Source: an uncultured Rhodospirillales bacterium
GTDB taxonomy: Bacteria; Pseudomonadota; Alphaproteobacteria; ATCC43930; CGMCC-115725
Reading direction: 5' to 3'
DNA: 64,000 nt
NCBI GenBank assembly: GCA_903828515.1
Contig: CAIKMD010000007.1
Location: 1,272,706-1,336,705, forward strand
Part shown: positions 9,713 through 17,654 of the stretch, piece by piece
Layout of the letters: each line of letters starts with the position of its first letter
How positions within the stretch are numbered: position 1 is the first letter of the stretch
The notes under the pieces: generated by a model
The model's input: the letters and a program-made list of their open reading frames with translations, nothing else
Databases searched by the model: none
What the model was told of the DNA's origin: nothing
Translations under genes and position numbers: made by a program

Positions 9713-10315
9713 ATGTTGAGGCGCCTATTTTTTTCCGCAATGCTGCTTGCGCTCGCGGGGTGTGCCGCACAATCGAACACGGTCCTGATCAATCAGAAAA
9801 ACGATACCAGTGCGGTCGGTGTAGGCCTCGACATGCGCGATTTCGAGGCGGCGGCCGATGCCTCGGTGCAATCGATGCTTGCTTCACCCGCGATGACGAA
9901 GCCATCCGGAGGACGGTACGTAATGGCTCTTTCGCGTATGACCAACGACACGATGCAGCGTATCGATACGGACCTGCTCGTAAAAAAGATCAGGGTTGAT
10001 TTGCTGAATTCAGGCAAGGTGGTGATGACGACAGCGGTGGGGGCTACCGTGGAGGATCCGCTTGCGATGCAGACGCGGGAGTTACGGGGGTCCCAGGAAT
10101 TCAATCAAGCGCAAGTTGCGAAGACCGGTCAGATGGTTGCGCCGGATCTCAGTCTGTCGGGAAAGATCATTCAACAAAACACGCGTCTGGGCGACGGGAC
10201 ACAACGGATCGAATATTCTTTCCAACTTTCCGTAACGGATATTCGAACCGGCTTGGCGATTTGGGAAGGTGAGAAACCAATTTCAAAGCTAACGACGGGA
10301 GCCGCAGCATGGTAG
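9713..10315 (+). CDS. LpoB-like outer-membrane lipoprotein (penicillin-binding-protein activator family)
   Basis: A 200-residue lipoprotein: signal peptide ending in the lipobox LAGC with the lipidated cysteine at residue 17. It is followed by the LpoB-type core: GVGLDMRDFEAAAD near the start, a middle segment GGRYVMALSRMTNDT, and a late SFQLSVTDIRTGLAIWEGE that matches the last strand and helix of the family. Characterised LpoB stimulates the peptidoglycan synthase PBP1b from the outer membrane. Alphaproteobacteria usually lack a canonical LpoB-PBP1b pair, so the partner here is unclear. GGAGG lies about eight bases before the ATG. Its end overlaps the next start by seven bases, showing tight coupling in the cassette. 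Confidence 0.82.
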   Translation: MLRRLFFSAMLLALAGCAAQSNTVLINQKNDTSAVGVGLDMRDFEAAADASVQSMLASPAMTKPSGGRYVMALSRMTNDTMQRIDTDLLVKKIRVDLLNSGKVVMTTAVGATVEDPLAMQTRELRGSQEFNQAQVAKTGQMVAPDLSLSGKIIQQNTRLGDGTQRIEYSFQLSVTDIRTGLAIWEGEKPISKLTTGAAAW

Positions 10316-11658
10316 GCATTCGCCAGATATTTGCTTTGACGGCTCTGATCGCGCTGGCTCTCACGGCACCCTCATATAGTCAAGACGCTCAAAAGACTAA
10401 TGACGCTGTTGACGTCGCCGCTAAGGTCGCTACCGATCCGCCGCCTTCCGTTGGAGAATTGATCGATGAAAAGATCCAGGACTTCATCGACAAATCCGGT
10501 TTTGGTGCACGCGAACGTCGTGGTGAATTGTTTGTCCTTCATGGAACAGCCCCAATTAATCTACCTGCAAGCAATCCAGACTGGGTTAAGGCGCGTGAAA
10601 TCGCCTATGCCGATGCTTTGATCGAAGCGCAAGCCGCCTTTGTCGCCGAGCGGTTTACCTTTCAGACAACGAACACCGTCAAGGACTTCTATAAAGCGGG
10701 TACCGACGAACCCCCGCCCTATATTGACGGACGTTCGACGAACGGAGCCGTGACCGTGCTCAGAAAGTTGCTTGGTGTCGTCAACGGCAAACTCGATAAG
10801 CAATTGCTGGACATGGGCATCGATCCGAAAGAATACGCTAAAGCTCCCGAGCCGCAGAAGACAGCGTTGTTAACAAACCATCTAAAGATCCAAAACATCA
10901 AAAAATCCTTCGGTGATATGATCGGACTTCTACCGGTCATGACATTCGAAGCCAATGATGGCGCGCACAACTTCCGCGTGGGGGTTGTTGCCGTCGTGTC
11001 ATCGTCGATGAAGGATTTTGCGAAACAAGTGCTCTCCGCGCAGGGCGGGTTTCAACCGAATTCGGAACGTGCACAGGACCTCACGAAGCTATATGCGGAC
11101 AAAAAGCAACTTCTTAGTGATTTTGGGGTTCGGCGGCTCTACGACGAGCGTGGATTGCCGGTGATCGTGTCGTTTGCCCAATGGGGGTCTTCCTACTCTG
11201 GAACAGATGCCGCGATGGCGGCGACCTACGAGGATGCAGCCCGCCGCCAGGCCGAAGCGGTCGCGGATGGGCAAATTTCGGATTTCCTTGCTGCCAATGT
11301 CGCATATTCCGACACGAGTGAAGTGGGGCAGGAGCAAGATCGTATCGCCTCTAGCTTGCCGGACACAGTATCAACCGCCGAAACGGTAAAAATCGTCGAT
11401 GCGTTAACAAGAACAATCAAACGCACATCGAGTGCGAAAATTACTGGTCTTCACACGCTCTACCAGTGGACAGGAAGACATCCGGCGTCCAAGACACCGA
11501 TTATCGGCGTGATACGGATTTGGTCGGCTTCCGCGGAGCAGGCCATCCGGGGGTTGGATAGCCCCAAAAAGGCTGATGACGCAGCTTCGCCGTCCGCTAC
11601 GAAGGGAACCCCCGGAGTTACGCAAGGGCGCCAACTAATGAACAAGGATGACTTTTGA
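10309..11658 (+). CDS. Exported protein resembling the DUF6844 family, third gene of the envelope cassette
   Basis: A 449-residue exported protein with signal peptide (core IFALTALIALALTA, cleavage near SYSQ). After it comes a conserved-looking region with IDEKIQDFIDKSG, then GTAPINLPASNPDWVKARE, and a helical segment rich in alanine and acidic residues. From memory, this pattern (modified-start helix, 'FxxxGTA' strand, then an A/E-rich helix) fits proteins annotated DUF6844, which occur next to LpoB and CsgG-like genes; I could not check this. The C-terminus is low-complexity and polar. No catalytic motif is visible. It overlaps both neighbours in the operon (7 bases upstream, 4 bases downstream). 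AT-rich codon choice matches the rest of the cassette. Confidence 0.68.
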   Translation: MVGIRQIFALTALIALALTAPSYSQDAQKTNDAVDVAAKVATDPPPSVGELIDEKIQDFIDKSGFGARERRGELFVLHGTAPINLPASNPDWVKAREIAYADALIEAQAAFVAERFTFQTTNTVKDFYKAGTDEPPPYIDGRSTNGAVTVLRKLLGVVNGKLDKQLLDMGIDPKEYAKAPEPQKTALLTNHLKIQNIKKSFGDMIGLLPVMTFEANDGAHNFRVGVVAVVSSSMKDFAKQVLSAQGGFQPNSERAQDLTKLYADKKQLLSDFGVRRLYDERGLPVIVSFAQWGSSYSGTDAAMAATYEDAARRQAEAVADGQISDFLAANVAYSDTSEVGQEQDRIASSLPDTVSTAETVKIVDALTRTIKRTSSAKITGLHTLYQWTGRHPASKTPIIGVIRIWSASAEQAIRGLDSPKKADDAASPSATKGTPGVTQGRQLMNKDDF

Positions 11659-12839
11659 CTAGGTTAAAAGCGGCGGTCCGGTCCGCTGTTGTAGCGTCGT
11701 TGTTTTTTGTTGCACCAAATTCAATGGCGACGACGATCGAGACCGACGCGACCGGCTCCGGGTCGACGCGGGAAGACGCAATTACCGCGGCACTGGTTTC
11801 CGCCATTCAACAAGTCACCGGGGTTGCGATCACGGCAAACCAAATGACGCAAGTTGAGGCTGGATCTGTGACGGTGGGCGACGATCAAAAAGTCAGAATT
11901 ACGGAAGAGCATCAAACCGAGACAAAGCGGCTCACGAATGGTGTCGTGAGGAGCTACAAAATAGTCGACGTGGAAGCGTCGGGCGTAACGTTTGTTGCCC
12001 ATCTCTTTGTCGACATTGAAAAATTCGAACCCGTAGGTGGCGATGAAAATCGCAGAAGAATCGTTGTTTCAGTGTTTGCCGGTAACCGGAGCTATGGCGG
12101 ACGGTTAAGGGACCAGATCGCCTCCAATCTTGCGCGTGCGCGGCGCTTTTCTGTTCTCGATCGCTCAAATGACGCGGCATACGATCGGGAAATGGCCATG
12201 CTCAATGATGCGCCGGCAATCGAGCGAGTTCGTATTGGACAGGTTCTTGGCGCAGATTACGTCGTCGTCGGTACAATTCGTGACGCAAACGTACAGCGTA
12301 CCGATCGAACAATTTCGTTAACGGGAGAAAGAGTTCAGACTGCGTCCGCAAACGTTGACATTGATTTCTCGGTCTTGGAAATCGCGACGCGACAGATTAA
12401 ATGGGCGGATTCAGTCCGCCTAGGCGCTGGCGATGCATCAATCAATGGCTTGATCGATAATGCAGCCGCGAAGATCGCGGATGAGATCACGCAGACAATT
12501 TACCCGATGCGGTTGATCAAGTTCGATGATCCAGGCGCGTTGATCGTCAATCAAGGCGGTGGAACAGTGCATTCCGGGCAACAATTTCGAGCCATGTTGT
12601 TGGGCGAGCCCTTGATTGATCCAATCACCAAGGAATCGCTTGGACAAGTGGAACGGGAAGTCGGAATCATCGTGGTTGAACGCGTGGAACCGAAGGTTTC
12701 TTATGCTCGCTTGGTGAAGGGGAGTCTTCCCCCGCCGAACAGCGATATAATCTTGCGTAAAATTGTCGAGCCGGCCCGCAAACCCCAGAAGCCGCAAGAC
12801 GTTGCCCCGCCGGTAGTTAAAATACCGGGAGATCCGTAA
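11655..12839 (+). CDS. CsgG/HfaB-like exported protein with FlgT-like N-terminus
   Basis: A 394-residue exported protein (signal peptide core VVASLFFVA, cleavage after SMA). Residues about 30-120 resemble the FlgT N-terminal unit: an opening beta strand, then GSTREDAITAALVSAIQQVTG. Residues about 130-290 look like the CsgG/LpoB fold: RRIVVSVFAG, GLRDQIASNLARA-type helix, FSVLDRSND, GQVLGADYVVVGTIRDA and a strand SANVDIDFSVLEIATRQ. CsgG/HfaB proteins form or anchor secretion channels for curli or holdfast; there is no lipobox here, so a pore role is uncertain. Start is TTG 11655 overlapping the previous stop (TTGA), with AAGGA six bases upstream. A short Pro/Lys tail closes the protein. It is the last gene of the cassette. 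Confidence 0.75.
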   Translation: MTRLKAAVRSAVVASLFFVAPNSMATTIETDATGSGSTREDAITAALVSAIQQVTGVAITANQMTQVEAGSVTVGDDQKVRITEEHQTETKRLTNGVVRSYKIVDVEASGVTFVAHLFVDIEKFEPVGGDENRRRIVVSVFAGNRSYGGRLRDQIASNLARARRFSVLDRSNDAAYDREMAMLNDAPAIERVRIGQVLGADYVVVGTIRDANVQRTDRTISLTGERVQTASANVDIDFSVLEIATRQIKWADSVRLGAGDASINGLIDNAAAKIADEITQTIYPMRLIKFDDPGALIVNQGGGTVHSGQQFRAMLLGEPLIDPITKESLGQVEREVGIIVVERVEPKVSYARLVKGSLPPPNSDIILRKIVEPARKPQKPQDVAPPVVKIPGDP

Positions 12840-12872
12840 TTGATCGCCCGCTAACGACGTCGGGACTGTGAT

Positions 12873-12885
12873 CGAATCGGATTCG
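12873..12885. promoter_or_regulatory. Small perfect palindrome CGAATC-G-GATTCG after the cassette
   Basis: Two six-base arms with one central base, 34 bases after the CsgG-like stop and about 200 bases before the next gene. It could be an operator for the binding-protein gene or a remnant of a terminator (no T-run). Seen directly; function not known. Confidence 0.25.
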
Positions 12886-13057
12886 CTTCGTCCTCGCAAC
12901 CGGACATCGTGCTAAGGTAGGAATGGCCGCTCTGAGCCATAAACGAAGATGGCACGCTTGCGCTGCCGGCCTTCGCCGCCTATCGATCTCCCTGCGATCG
13001 AGGCATGACTGTCGCAAACGTGTCGGTGAGAACGGCGACGATCGGTGATGTCGGGTT

Positions 13058-13075
13058 CCTCGTCTCCGGACGAGG
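13058..13075 (+). promoter_or_regulatory. Leader hairpin CCTCGTC-TCCG-GACGAGG just before the ribosome site of the 13,091 gene
   Basis: Seven-base arms close a TCCG tetraloop, and the strong ribosome site AAAGGGGGG begins one base later. No T-run follows, so this is more likely a stabilising or translation-affecting leader structure than a terminator. Confidence 0.4.
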
Positions 13076-13090
13076 AAAGGGGGGAATGAA

Positions 13091-14116
13091 ATGAAGAGGT
13101 CAATCATGGTGACGCGTGGATTATTGCGTTGGGCTGTCGTTGCGCTTGGCGTGGCGACATTGGCGGCTGAGTCGGCACGGGCGGACTCGGTCCCGGTGAC
13201 CCTGGCGCTGCCGTCGGTCAACATCTCGTTCACGGCGCTTTATCTCGCCGACACGTTGCACCTCTGGGCCGACCAGGGCCTCGACGTGAAAATCATCGTC
13301 TTGCCGGGCATCGGCACGAACAACGCCGTCATCAACGGCTCGGTCCAATTTGCCATCGGCTCGTCCGACGCGATCACCCGCGCCTGGGCGCATGGCCAGC
13401 ATATGCAGGCGATCGGCGCCGGCGTCAAAAAGACCATGGAATGGGTGATGATCCGCAAGGAAGTCGCCGAGGCCGCGCATTTCGATCCGACCGCGCCGCT
13501 GAGCGAGCGCGCGAAAATTCTCAAAGGCCGCACGATCGCGATTACCGGCCTCGGCTCGCTGCCGGATGCCGTGTTGAAATCAGTCGCGGCCGAAGCGGGC
13601 ATCGGCCCGAGCGATATCGAGACGCCGACGATGCTGCCGCCCGAAATCATGGCGGCATGGAAAACCAAGCGGATCGACGGGTTTTCGAACGCGATGCCGT
13701 ATGCGCAGCAGGTGATGGCCGATGGCTCGGGCGTGATGGTCTCCGACCCGACCAAGGGCGAGCCGACCAAGTTCTTTCCGATTGCGGCGTCGATCGTGAC
13801 CGTGATGGCCGATTACTGCCCGGCGCATGCCGATCTCTGCACCAAGTTCATGAACGGCATGACCCAGGGCATCAATATCGTGCTGACCGATCGCGAGAAA
13901 GCCATGGGCGAAATGAAAAAGCGCTTTCCCGCTTATGACGATACCGTCCTCACCATGGCTTACGACGCGCTGAAGGATGCCGAAAATTACCCGCCGCGCG
14001 TCGATCCGAAGGCGATGGAGAACGGCGATCGCATGAATATCGCCGCCGGCTTCCTGAAGCCCGAGGAAAAGCTCACCGACTATGCGCCGCTGATCGACAA
14101 CAGCTACATCAAGTAG
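13091..14116 (+). CDS. ABC-type solute-binding protein, NMT1/TauA-like (orphan)
   Basis: A 341-residue periplasmic binding protein: signal peptide (core RWAVVALGVATLAA, cleavage near ARADS), then the NMT1/SsuA/TauA pattern with VTLALPSVNISFTALYLAD, a 'GSVQFAIGSSDAI' gate segment and ALKDAENYPPRVD near the end. The family binds sulfonates, nitrates, pyrimidine precursors, riboflavin or aromatic acids for ABC importers. No permease or ATPase gene lies nearby. Composition returns to the GC-rich host type, unlike the cassette before it. An ATG at 13086 gives only a two-codon frame, so ATG 13091 with its strong ribosome site is the start. Ligand unknown. Confidence 0.85.
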   Translation: MKRSIMVTRGLLRWAVVALGVATLAAESARADSVPVTLALPSVNISFTALYLADTLHLWADQGLDVKIIVLPGIGTNNAVINGSVQFAIGSSDAITRAWAHGQHMQAIGAGVKKTMEWVMIRKEVAEAAHFDPTAPLSERAKILKGRTIAITGLGSLPDAVLKSVAAEAGIGPSDIETPTMLPPEIMAAWKTKRIDGFSNAMPYAQQVMADGSGVMVSDPTKGEPTKFFPIAASIVTVMADYCPAHADLCTKFMNGMTQGINIVLTDREKAMGEMKKRFPAYDDTVLTMAYDALKDAENYPPRVDPKAMENGDRMNIAAGFLKPEEKLTDYAPLIDNSYIK

Positions 14117-14132
14117 CGCCGCGCCGGAGTGA

Positions 14133-14277
14133 CTGACGCATGCCGAGGCATTGTGCCAGGCGATGCTCGCGCTGATGGATGGATTGGCTACCGTTTGATC
14201 CGGCGATGCAAAAGCTGGTGTATTTCTACGCCCAACCGATCTTCTGGGCGTCGTCTCCTCGCCGTTCAGCGATGTGA
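14133..14277 (+). pseudogene. Decayed 3' end of a second CHAT-protein gene
   Basis: This gap matches the last ~45 codons of the CHAT gene at 4540-7707. Conceptual reading gives LTHAEALCQAMLALMDG, corresponding to LTRAESLRQAMLALMDG in the intact gene, then a stop at 14196. After a one-base shift it gives DPAMQKLVYFYAQPIFWA, corresponding to DPATQKPVYSYAHPIFWA. At the DNA level a 24-base run (CAGGCGATG... to ATGGATGGA, from 14157 and 7580) appears identical; several other stretches differ, so this is an old, frameshifted copy. Only the tail remains; the segment directly before it is the stop of the binding-protein gene. Confidence 0.85.
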
Positions 14278-14283
14278 GTAAGC

Positions 14284-15039
14284 CTACAATTTAAGTAACG
14301 GAAATTCTTGCTCCGACAGCGCTGCCTTATCATTCATCAGGTAGGCCAAATGCCGGCGAATTATCTCGTCCGTGATTTCAAAGACCTTGGCGCGTTCCTC
14401 GTCGGTAATTAGCGATGGCTTCCCGTGTCTTGGAAAATCAGCATGCGATTTCACATAATCTATTACGGTGCGGTCGACGCAAAGCGTTAAGTTTAATCGA
14501 GGCCAGACTACATTTTCTTTCTCGTTCGGGTTTTCCTTCATGGCCTGCATCATTGCCTCGATTGCGCGATAGCAAAAGAATCCTGTAGCCACCGGGACCC
14601 GCATCGCCTCCCTAAAATCGGCTAATGCCATTTGGGCTGATAAATTCTTACCGACGACCTCAACCAACTTGCCATCAATCTCGCCAGACCGATTTTTGCG
14701 TCGTTCACTTAAAACTGGGATATTGATTCCAAATACATGCCAATCGTCCGCGTCTCTGCTTCTTGCCGATATGATATCGACGTCGAGGCTGAGAGCTGCG
14801 TCATAGCCAATGATATCGGTTATGTGCCTAACGCAATTCTCAGCGACATTGCGGAGGTTGAACAAATCGATCTCACCCTCTGTTACATCAAGATCGACTT
14901 GAACCTGACCGACGTGAATAACCACTCGATAATTGCAGGTCGCACCAACAAATGTTTTTACAGTGCCCATTAACGGTTCCGAAAACGACGTCGGAAATCG
15001 TTCTGGAAGCACGCGGCCGAAGAACGTCCAGCTTGTCAT
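14284..15039 (-). CDS. Hypothetical protein of AT-rich composition
   Basis: About 251 residues, no recognised domain. It looks cytoplasmic: no signal peptide or membrane span. It opens with a beta-rich part (TFVGATCNYRVVIHVGQVQV), then a middle with two acidic stretches, then a helical C-terminal half (FREAMRVPVATGFFCYRAIE) and a charged tail. AT-rich codon use contrasts with the GC-rich formaldehyde dehydrogenase next to it and resembles the envelope cassette. Start is uncertain: ATG 15039 has AGAGGAG 12 bases upstream; a TTG at 15048 has the same site only three bases away. It ends a few bases from the CHAT remnant, so it may have arrived with that DNA. The C-terminal pattern (a segment around residues 160-190 ending in a fixed-length helix) hints at a stand-alone cargo or defence-type gene, but nothing supports a function. 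Confidence 0.6.
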   Translation of the reverse strand: MTSWTFFGRVLPERFPTSFSEPLMGTVKTFVGATCNYRVVIHVGQVQVDLDVTEGEIDLFNLRNVAENCVRHITDIIGYDAALSLDVDIISARSRDADDWHVFGINIPVLSERRKNRSGEIDGKLVEVVGKNLSAQMALADFREAMRVPVATGFFCYRAIEAMMQAMKENPNEKENVVWPRLNLTLCVDRTVIDYVKSHADFPRHGKPSLITDEERAKVFEITDEIIRRHLAYLMNDKAALSEQEFPLLKL

Positions 15040-15115
15040 GTCTGTCAACCACTCCTCTGAGGAACGACATGAACCAAGCTAACAGCCTTTGTTAGTGCTG
15101 TCGGTTTCGGCGGTT

Positions 15116-16225
15116 TTAGTATGTCACGACCGTCCGGATCGATTCACCGCGCGCCATCAGATCGAAGCCTTCGTTGATGCGTTCCAGCGGCAGCGTGTGG
15201 GTGATCAGGGAATCGATATCGATCTTTTTTTCCATGTACCAATCGACGATGCCGGGTACCTGGGTGCGCCCGCGCGCGCCGCCGAAGGCGGTGCCCTGCC
15301 AGACCCGTCCGGTCACCAGTTGAAAGGGGCGGGTCGAGATTTCCTGGCCGGACGCCGCCACGCCGATGATCGTCGAGACGCCCCAGCCGCGATGGCAGCA
15401 TTCCAGCGCCTGGCGCATCAGCGTCGGATTGCCGACACATTCGAAACTGTAATCGGCGCCACCACCGGTCAGCTCGACGAGATGGCCGACCAGATCGCCT
15501 TTGATATCTTTCGGATTGACGAAATGGGTCATGCCGAATTGCCGCGCGAGTTTTTCGCGCGCGGGATTGATGTCGACACCGACGATCATGTTGGCGCCGA
15601 CCATCTTCGCGCCTTGCACCACGTTGAGGCCGATGCCGCCGAGCCCGAAGACGACGACGGTGGCACCCGCCTCGACCTTCGCCGTGAAGATCACCGCGCC
15701 GATGCCGGTGGTGACGCCGCAGCCGATGTAGCAGATCTTGTCGAAGGGGGCGTCGTCGCGGACCTTGGCCAATGCGATCTCGGGCAGCACCGTGTAATTC
15801 GCGAAGGTCGAGCAGCCCATGTAGTGAAAGATCGGCTTGCCGCGATAGGAAAACCGGCTGGTGCCGTCGGGCATCACGCCTTTGCCTTGGGTGGTACGGA
15901 TCGCGGTGCAGAGATTGGTCTTGTGCGAGGTGCAGCTTTTGCACTCGCGGCATTCCGGCGTGTAGAGCGGAATGACGTGGTCGCCGGGTTTCAGCGTGGT
16001 GACGCCGGCGCCGACCTCGACGACGATCCCGGCGCCCTCGTGCCCGAGGATGCTGGGGAAGAGGCCCTCGGGGTCGCTGCCCGACAGCGTGTATTTGTCG
16101 GTATGGCAGATCCCCGTTGCCTTGATCTCGACCAGAACCTCGCCGGGTTTCGGGCCGTCGAGCTGAACGGTTTCGACGCTCAGGGGCTTGCCGGCTTCAA
16201 AGGCGATGGCGGCACGAACGTCCAT
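15116..16225 (-). CDS. frmA: S-(hydroxymethyl)glutathione dehydrogenase (class III alcohol dehydrogenase)
   Basis: Oxidises the glutathione adduct of formaldehyde with NAD+, and reduces S-nitrosoglutathione, in the cytoplasm. 369 residues, the usual length. Catalytic zinc ligands are Cys40 (GICHTD), His62-Glu63 (LGHEG) and a cysteine in YIGCGVTTGIG. Structural zinc cysteines are Cys92, Cys95, Cys98 and Cys106. The NAD-binding VFGLGGIGLNVVQGA segment is intact, as is the family end GESIRTVVTY. It follows the DUF763 gene by 13 bases on the same strand. Formaldehyde could come from demethylation by Rieske enzymes of the nearby catabolic region, though that link is inference. The same protein is also called AdhC. 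Confidence 0.95.
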   Translation of the reverse strand: MDVRAAIAFEAGKPLSVETVQLDGPKPGEVLVEIKATGICHTDKYTLSGSDPEGLFPSILGHEGAGIVVEVGAGVTTLKPGDHVIPLYTPECRECKSCTSHKTNLCTAIRTTQGKGVMPDGTSRFSYRGKPIFHYMGCSTFANYTVLPEIALAKVRDDAPFDKICYIGCGVTTGIGAVIFTAKVEAGATVVVFGLGGIGLNVVQGAKMVGANMIVGVDINPAREKLARQFGMTHFVNPKDIKGDLVGHLVELTGGGADYSFECVGNPTLMRQALECCHRGWGVSTIIGVAASGQEISTRPFQLVTGRVWQGTAFGGARGRTQVPGIVDWYMEKKIDIDSLITHTLPLERINEGFDLMARGESIRTVVTY

Positions 16226-16238
16226 ACAAGCGCACTCC

Positions 16239-17495
16239 TCACTGTTTCAGGCGAGCGTCCTGTTCCGGAGCCGGTTCCCAGCCGAAGACGCTTCGTCCGC
16301 CATAGGAATGAGAGAGATGTCGCTCCCGCGCAATCGTCTCGTCGACAAATTCCCGTGACGCGTGACGGTCGATCCGTCGCGCCTGGTCGTCGAGCCGCTT
16401 GAGCGCGCCGAGTTCCTCCTCGTGCCCGAGTTTGGCGTTCCGTACTGCCGATTTCAGGACGTTGATTGTCTGATCATAGACCTTGATCGGCACCGGAAAG
16501 GGATGCCGGTCCTTGCCGCCATGGGCAAAGGAAAACCGCGCCGGATCGGTAAAGCGGTGGGGCGCGCCATGGACGACCTCCGCGACCAGGGCCAACGCGC
16601 GAATGGTCCGTGCGCCGATTCCGGGCACGAGCAGTAGTTGGGCAAAATCGGTGGGCCCACGATCCGCCGCCGCGGCGAAAGTAGCTTGCAGGCGGCGCGC
16701 CAGCACGTCGGCAGGGCGGACGTCGTGATGGTCCGGCATGATCAAATGCGGCAGCGAGAATTGATCGGGTGGCGCGGCATCGCCCCGGCCTTCGAGAGCG
16801 GCCCATTCCCGCACGATCTTATCCGGCCCGAAGCTTTGCAGCAGGTCGAGCTGACCGCGACGCGAGGCTTCGGCGCGGCGATCGGTCAGGTTTACGATGT
16901 TGCCCTGGTTTTCCCCGTCGATCGCGGCATGCGGCTCATCGAGGAAATTTTTCAGGCCTTCCGACAGCCAGTGATATCGGCGTGCCTGTTTTTTATCGCC
17001 ATTCATGCCCTGCTGGACGACGACCCAATGTCCATCGTCGGTGACGATGAAGCCATGGAGATAGAGATCGAAGCCGTCCTGCACCGCGGCGCTGTCCACC
17101 TTGGCGACGAGCCGGCTGGTGGTGGCAAGCGCCCCGCCATCGAACCCGACCCGGTCGCCGATCGCGACGAGCTGTTGCGGCGTTTCCCGCGAATGTCTGC
17201 CACGGCCGCCACAGACATGGATGCCCAATTCCTTCGACAACGGCGTGAGGCCGCGCTTCAGCGCGCCGATGACGCTGGTGGTGATGCCGGAGGAATGCCA
17301 ATCCATGCCCATCACCGCACCGAAGGACTGGAACCAGAAGGGATGGGCGAGGCGGCGCAGCAATTCGTCGCGCCCATATTGATGGACGATCGCCTCGCTC
17401 ATCACGGCCCCGAGGCGACTCATGCGTTCGGCCAGCCACGGCGGAACCCGACCGCCATGGAGCGGAAGGTCGGCGCTGCCGCTTCGCCGTGTCAT
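16239..17495 (-). CDS. DUF763 protein
   Basis: A 418-residue protein matching the DUF763 family: opening segment GSADLPLHGGRVPPWLAERM, then LAHPFWFQSFGAVMGMDWHS, SKELGIHVCGGRGRHSRETP, and the later helix-hairpin-like LLVPGIGARTIRALALVAEV. The last motif resembles DNA-binding helix-hairpin-helix elements. Family function is not established; some members are found near DNA-processing genes in archaea and bacteria. ATG 17495 was taken because AGAGGAAA precedes it with good spacing; the frame extends 27 bases further but without a ribosome site. It is 13 bases from frmA and probably co-transcribed. Divergent from the CDF gene across about 160 bases. Confidence 0.85.
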   Translation of the reverse strand: MTRRSGSADLPLHGGRVPPWLAERMSRLGAVMSEAIVHQYGRDELLRRLAHPFWFQSFGAVMGMDWHSSGITTSVIGALKRGLTPLSKELGIHVCGGRGRHSRETPQQLVAIGDRVGFDGGALATTSRLVAKVDSAAVQDGFDLYLHGFIVTDDGHWVVVQQGMNGDKKQARRYHWLSEGLKNFLDEPHAAIDGENQGNIVNLTDRRAEASRRGQLDLLQSFGPDKIVREWAALEGRGDAAPPDQFSLPHLIMPDHHDVRPADVLARRLQATFAAAADRGPTDFAQLLLVPGIGARTIRALALVAEVVHGAPHRFTDPARFSFAHGGKDRHPFPVPIKVYDQTINVLKSAVRNAKLGHEEELGALKRLDDQARRIDRHASREFVDETIARERHLSHSYGGRSVFGWEPAPEQDARLKQ

Positions 17496-17654
17496 TCGCT
17501 TTTCCTCTGAGCCGCGCCGCAAACCATGTCGGCGAGCTTGCCAGAATCATTGAAACAAAACAAGAACACCTGGACTGGTAAGATGATCCCGGGAATAGCG
17601 GGACTTTTGTGCCGTTCCCCAAAGACGCGACGCGGTGGATAGGATTGCCCGGCG

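Noticed and set aside
8161-12839. The AT-rich cassette as a prophage or integrative element
   Set aside because: No integrase, phage structural gene, terminase, transposase, tRNA junction or obvious repeats were seen; it is only compositionally distinct.
13091-14116. The binding protein as a thiamine-precursor (THI5) enzyme
   Set aside because: It has a signal peptide and NMT1/TauA binding-protein segments, and no thiamine genes are near.
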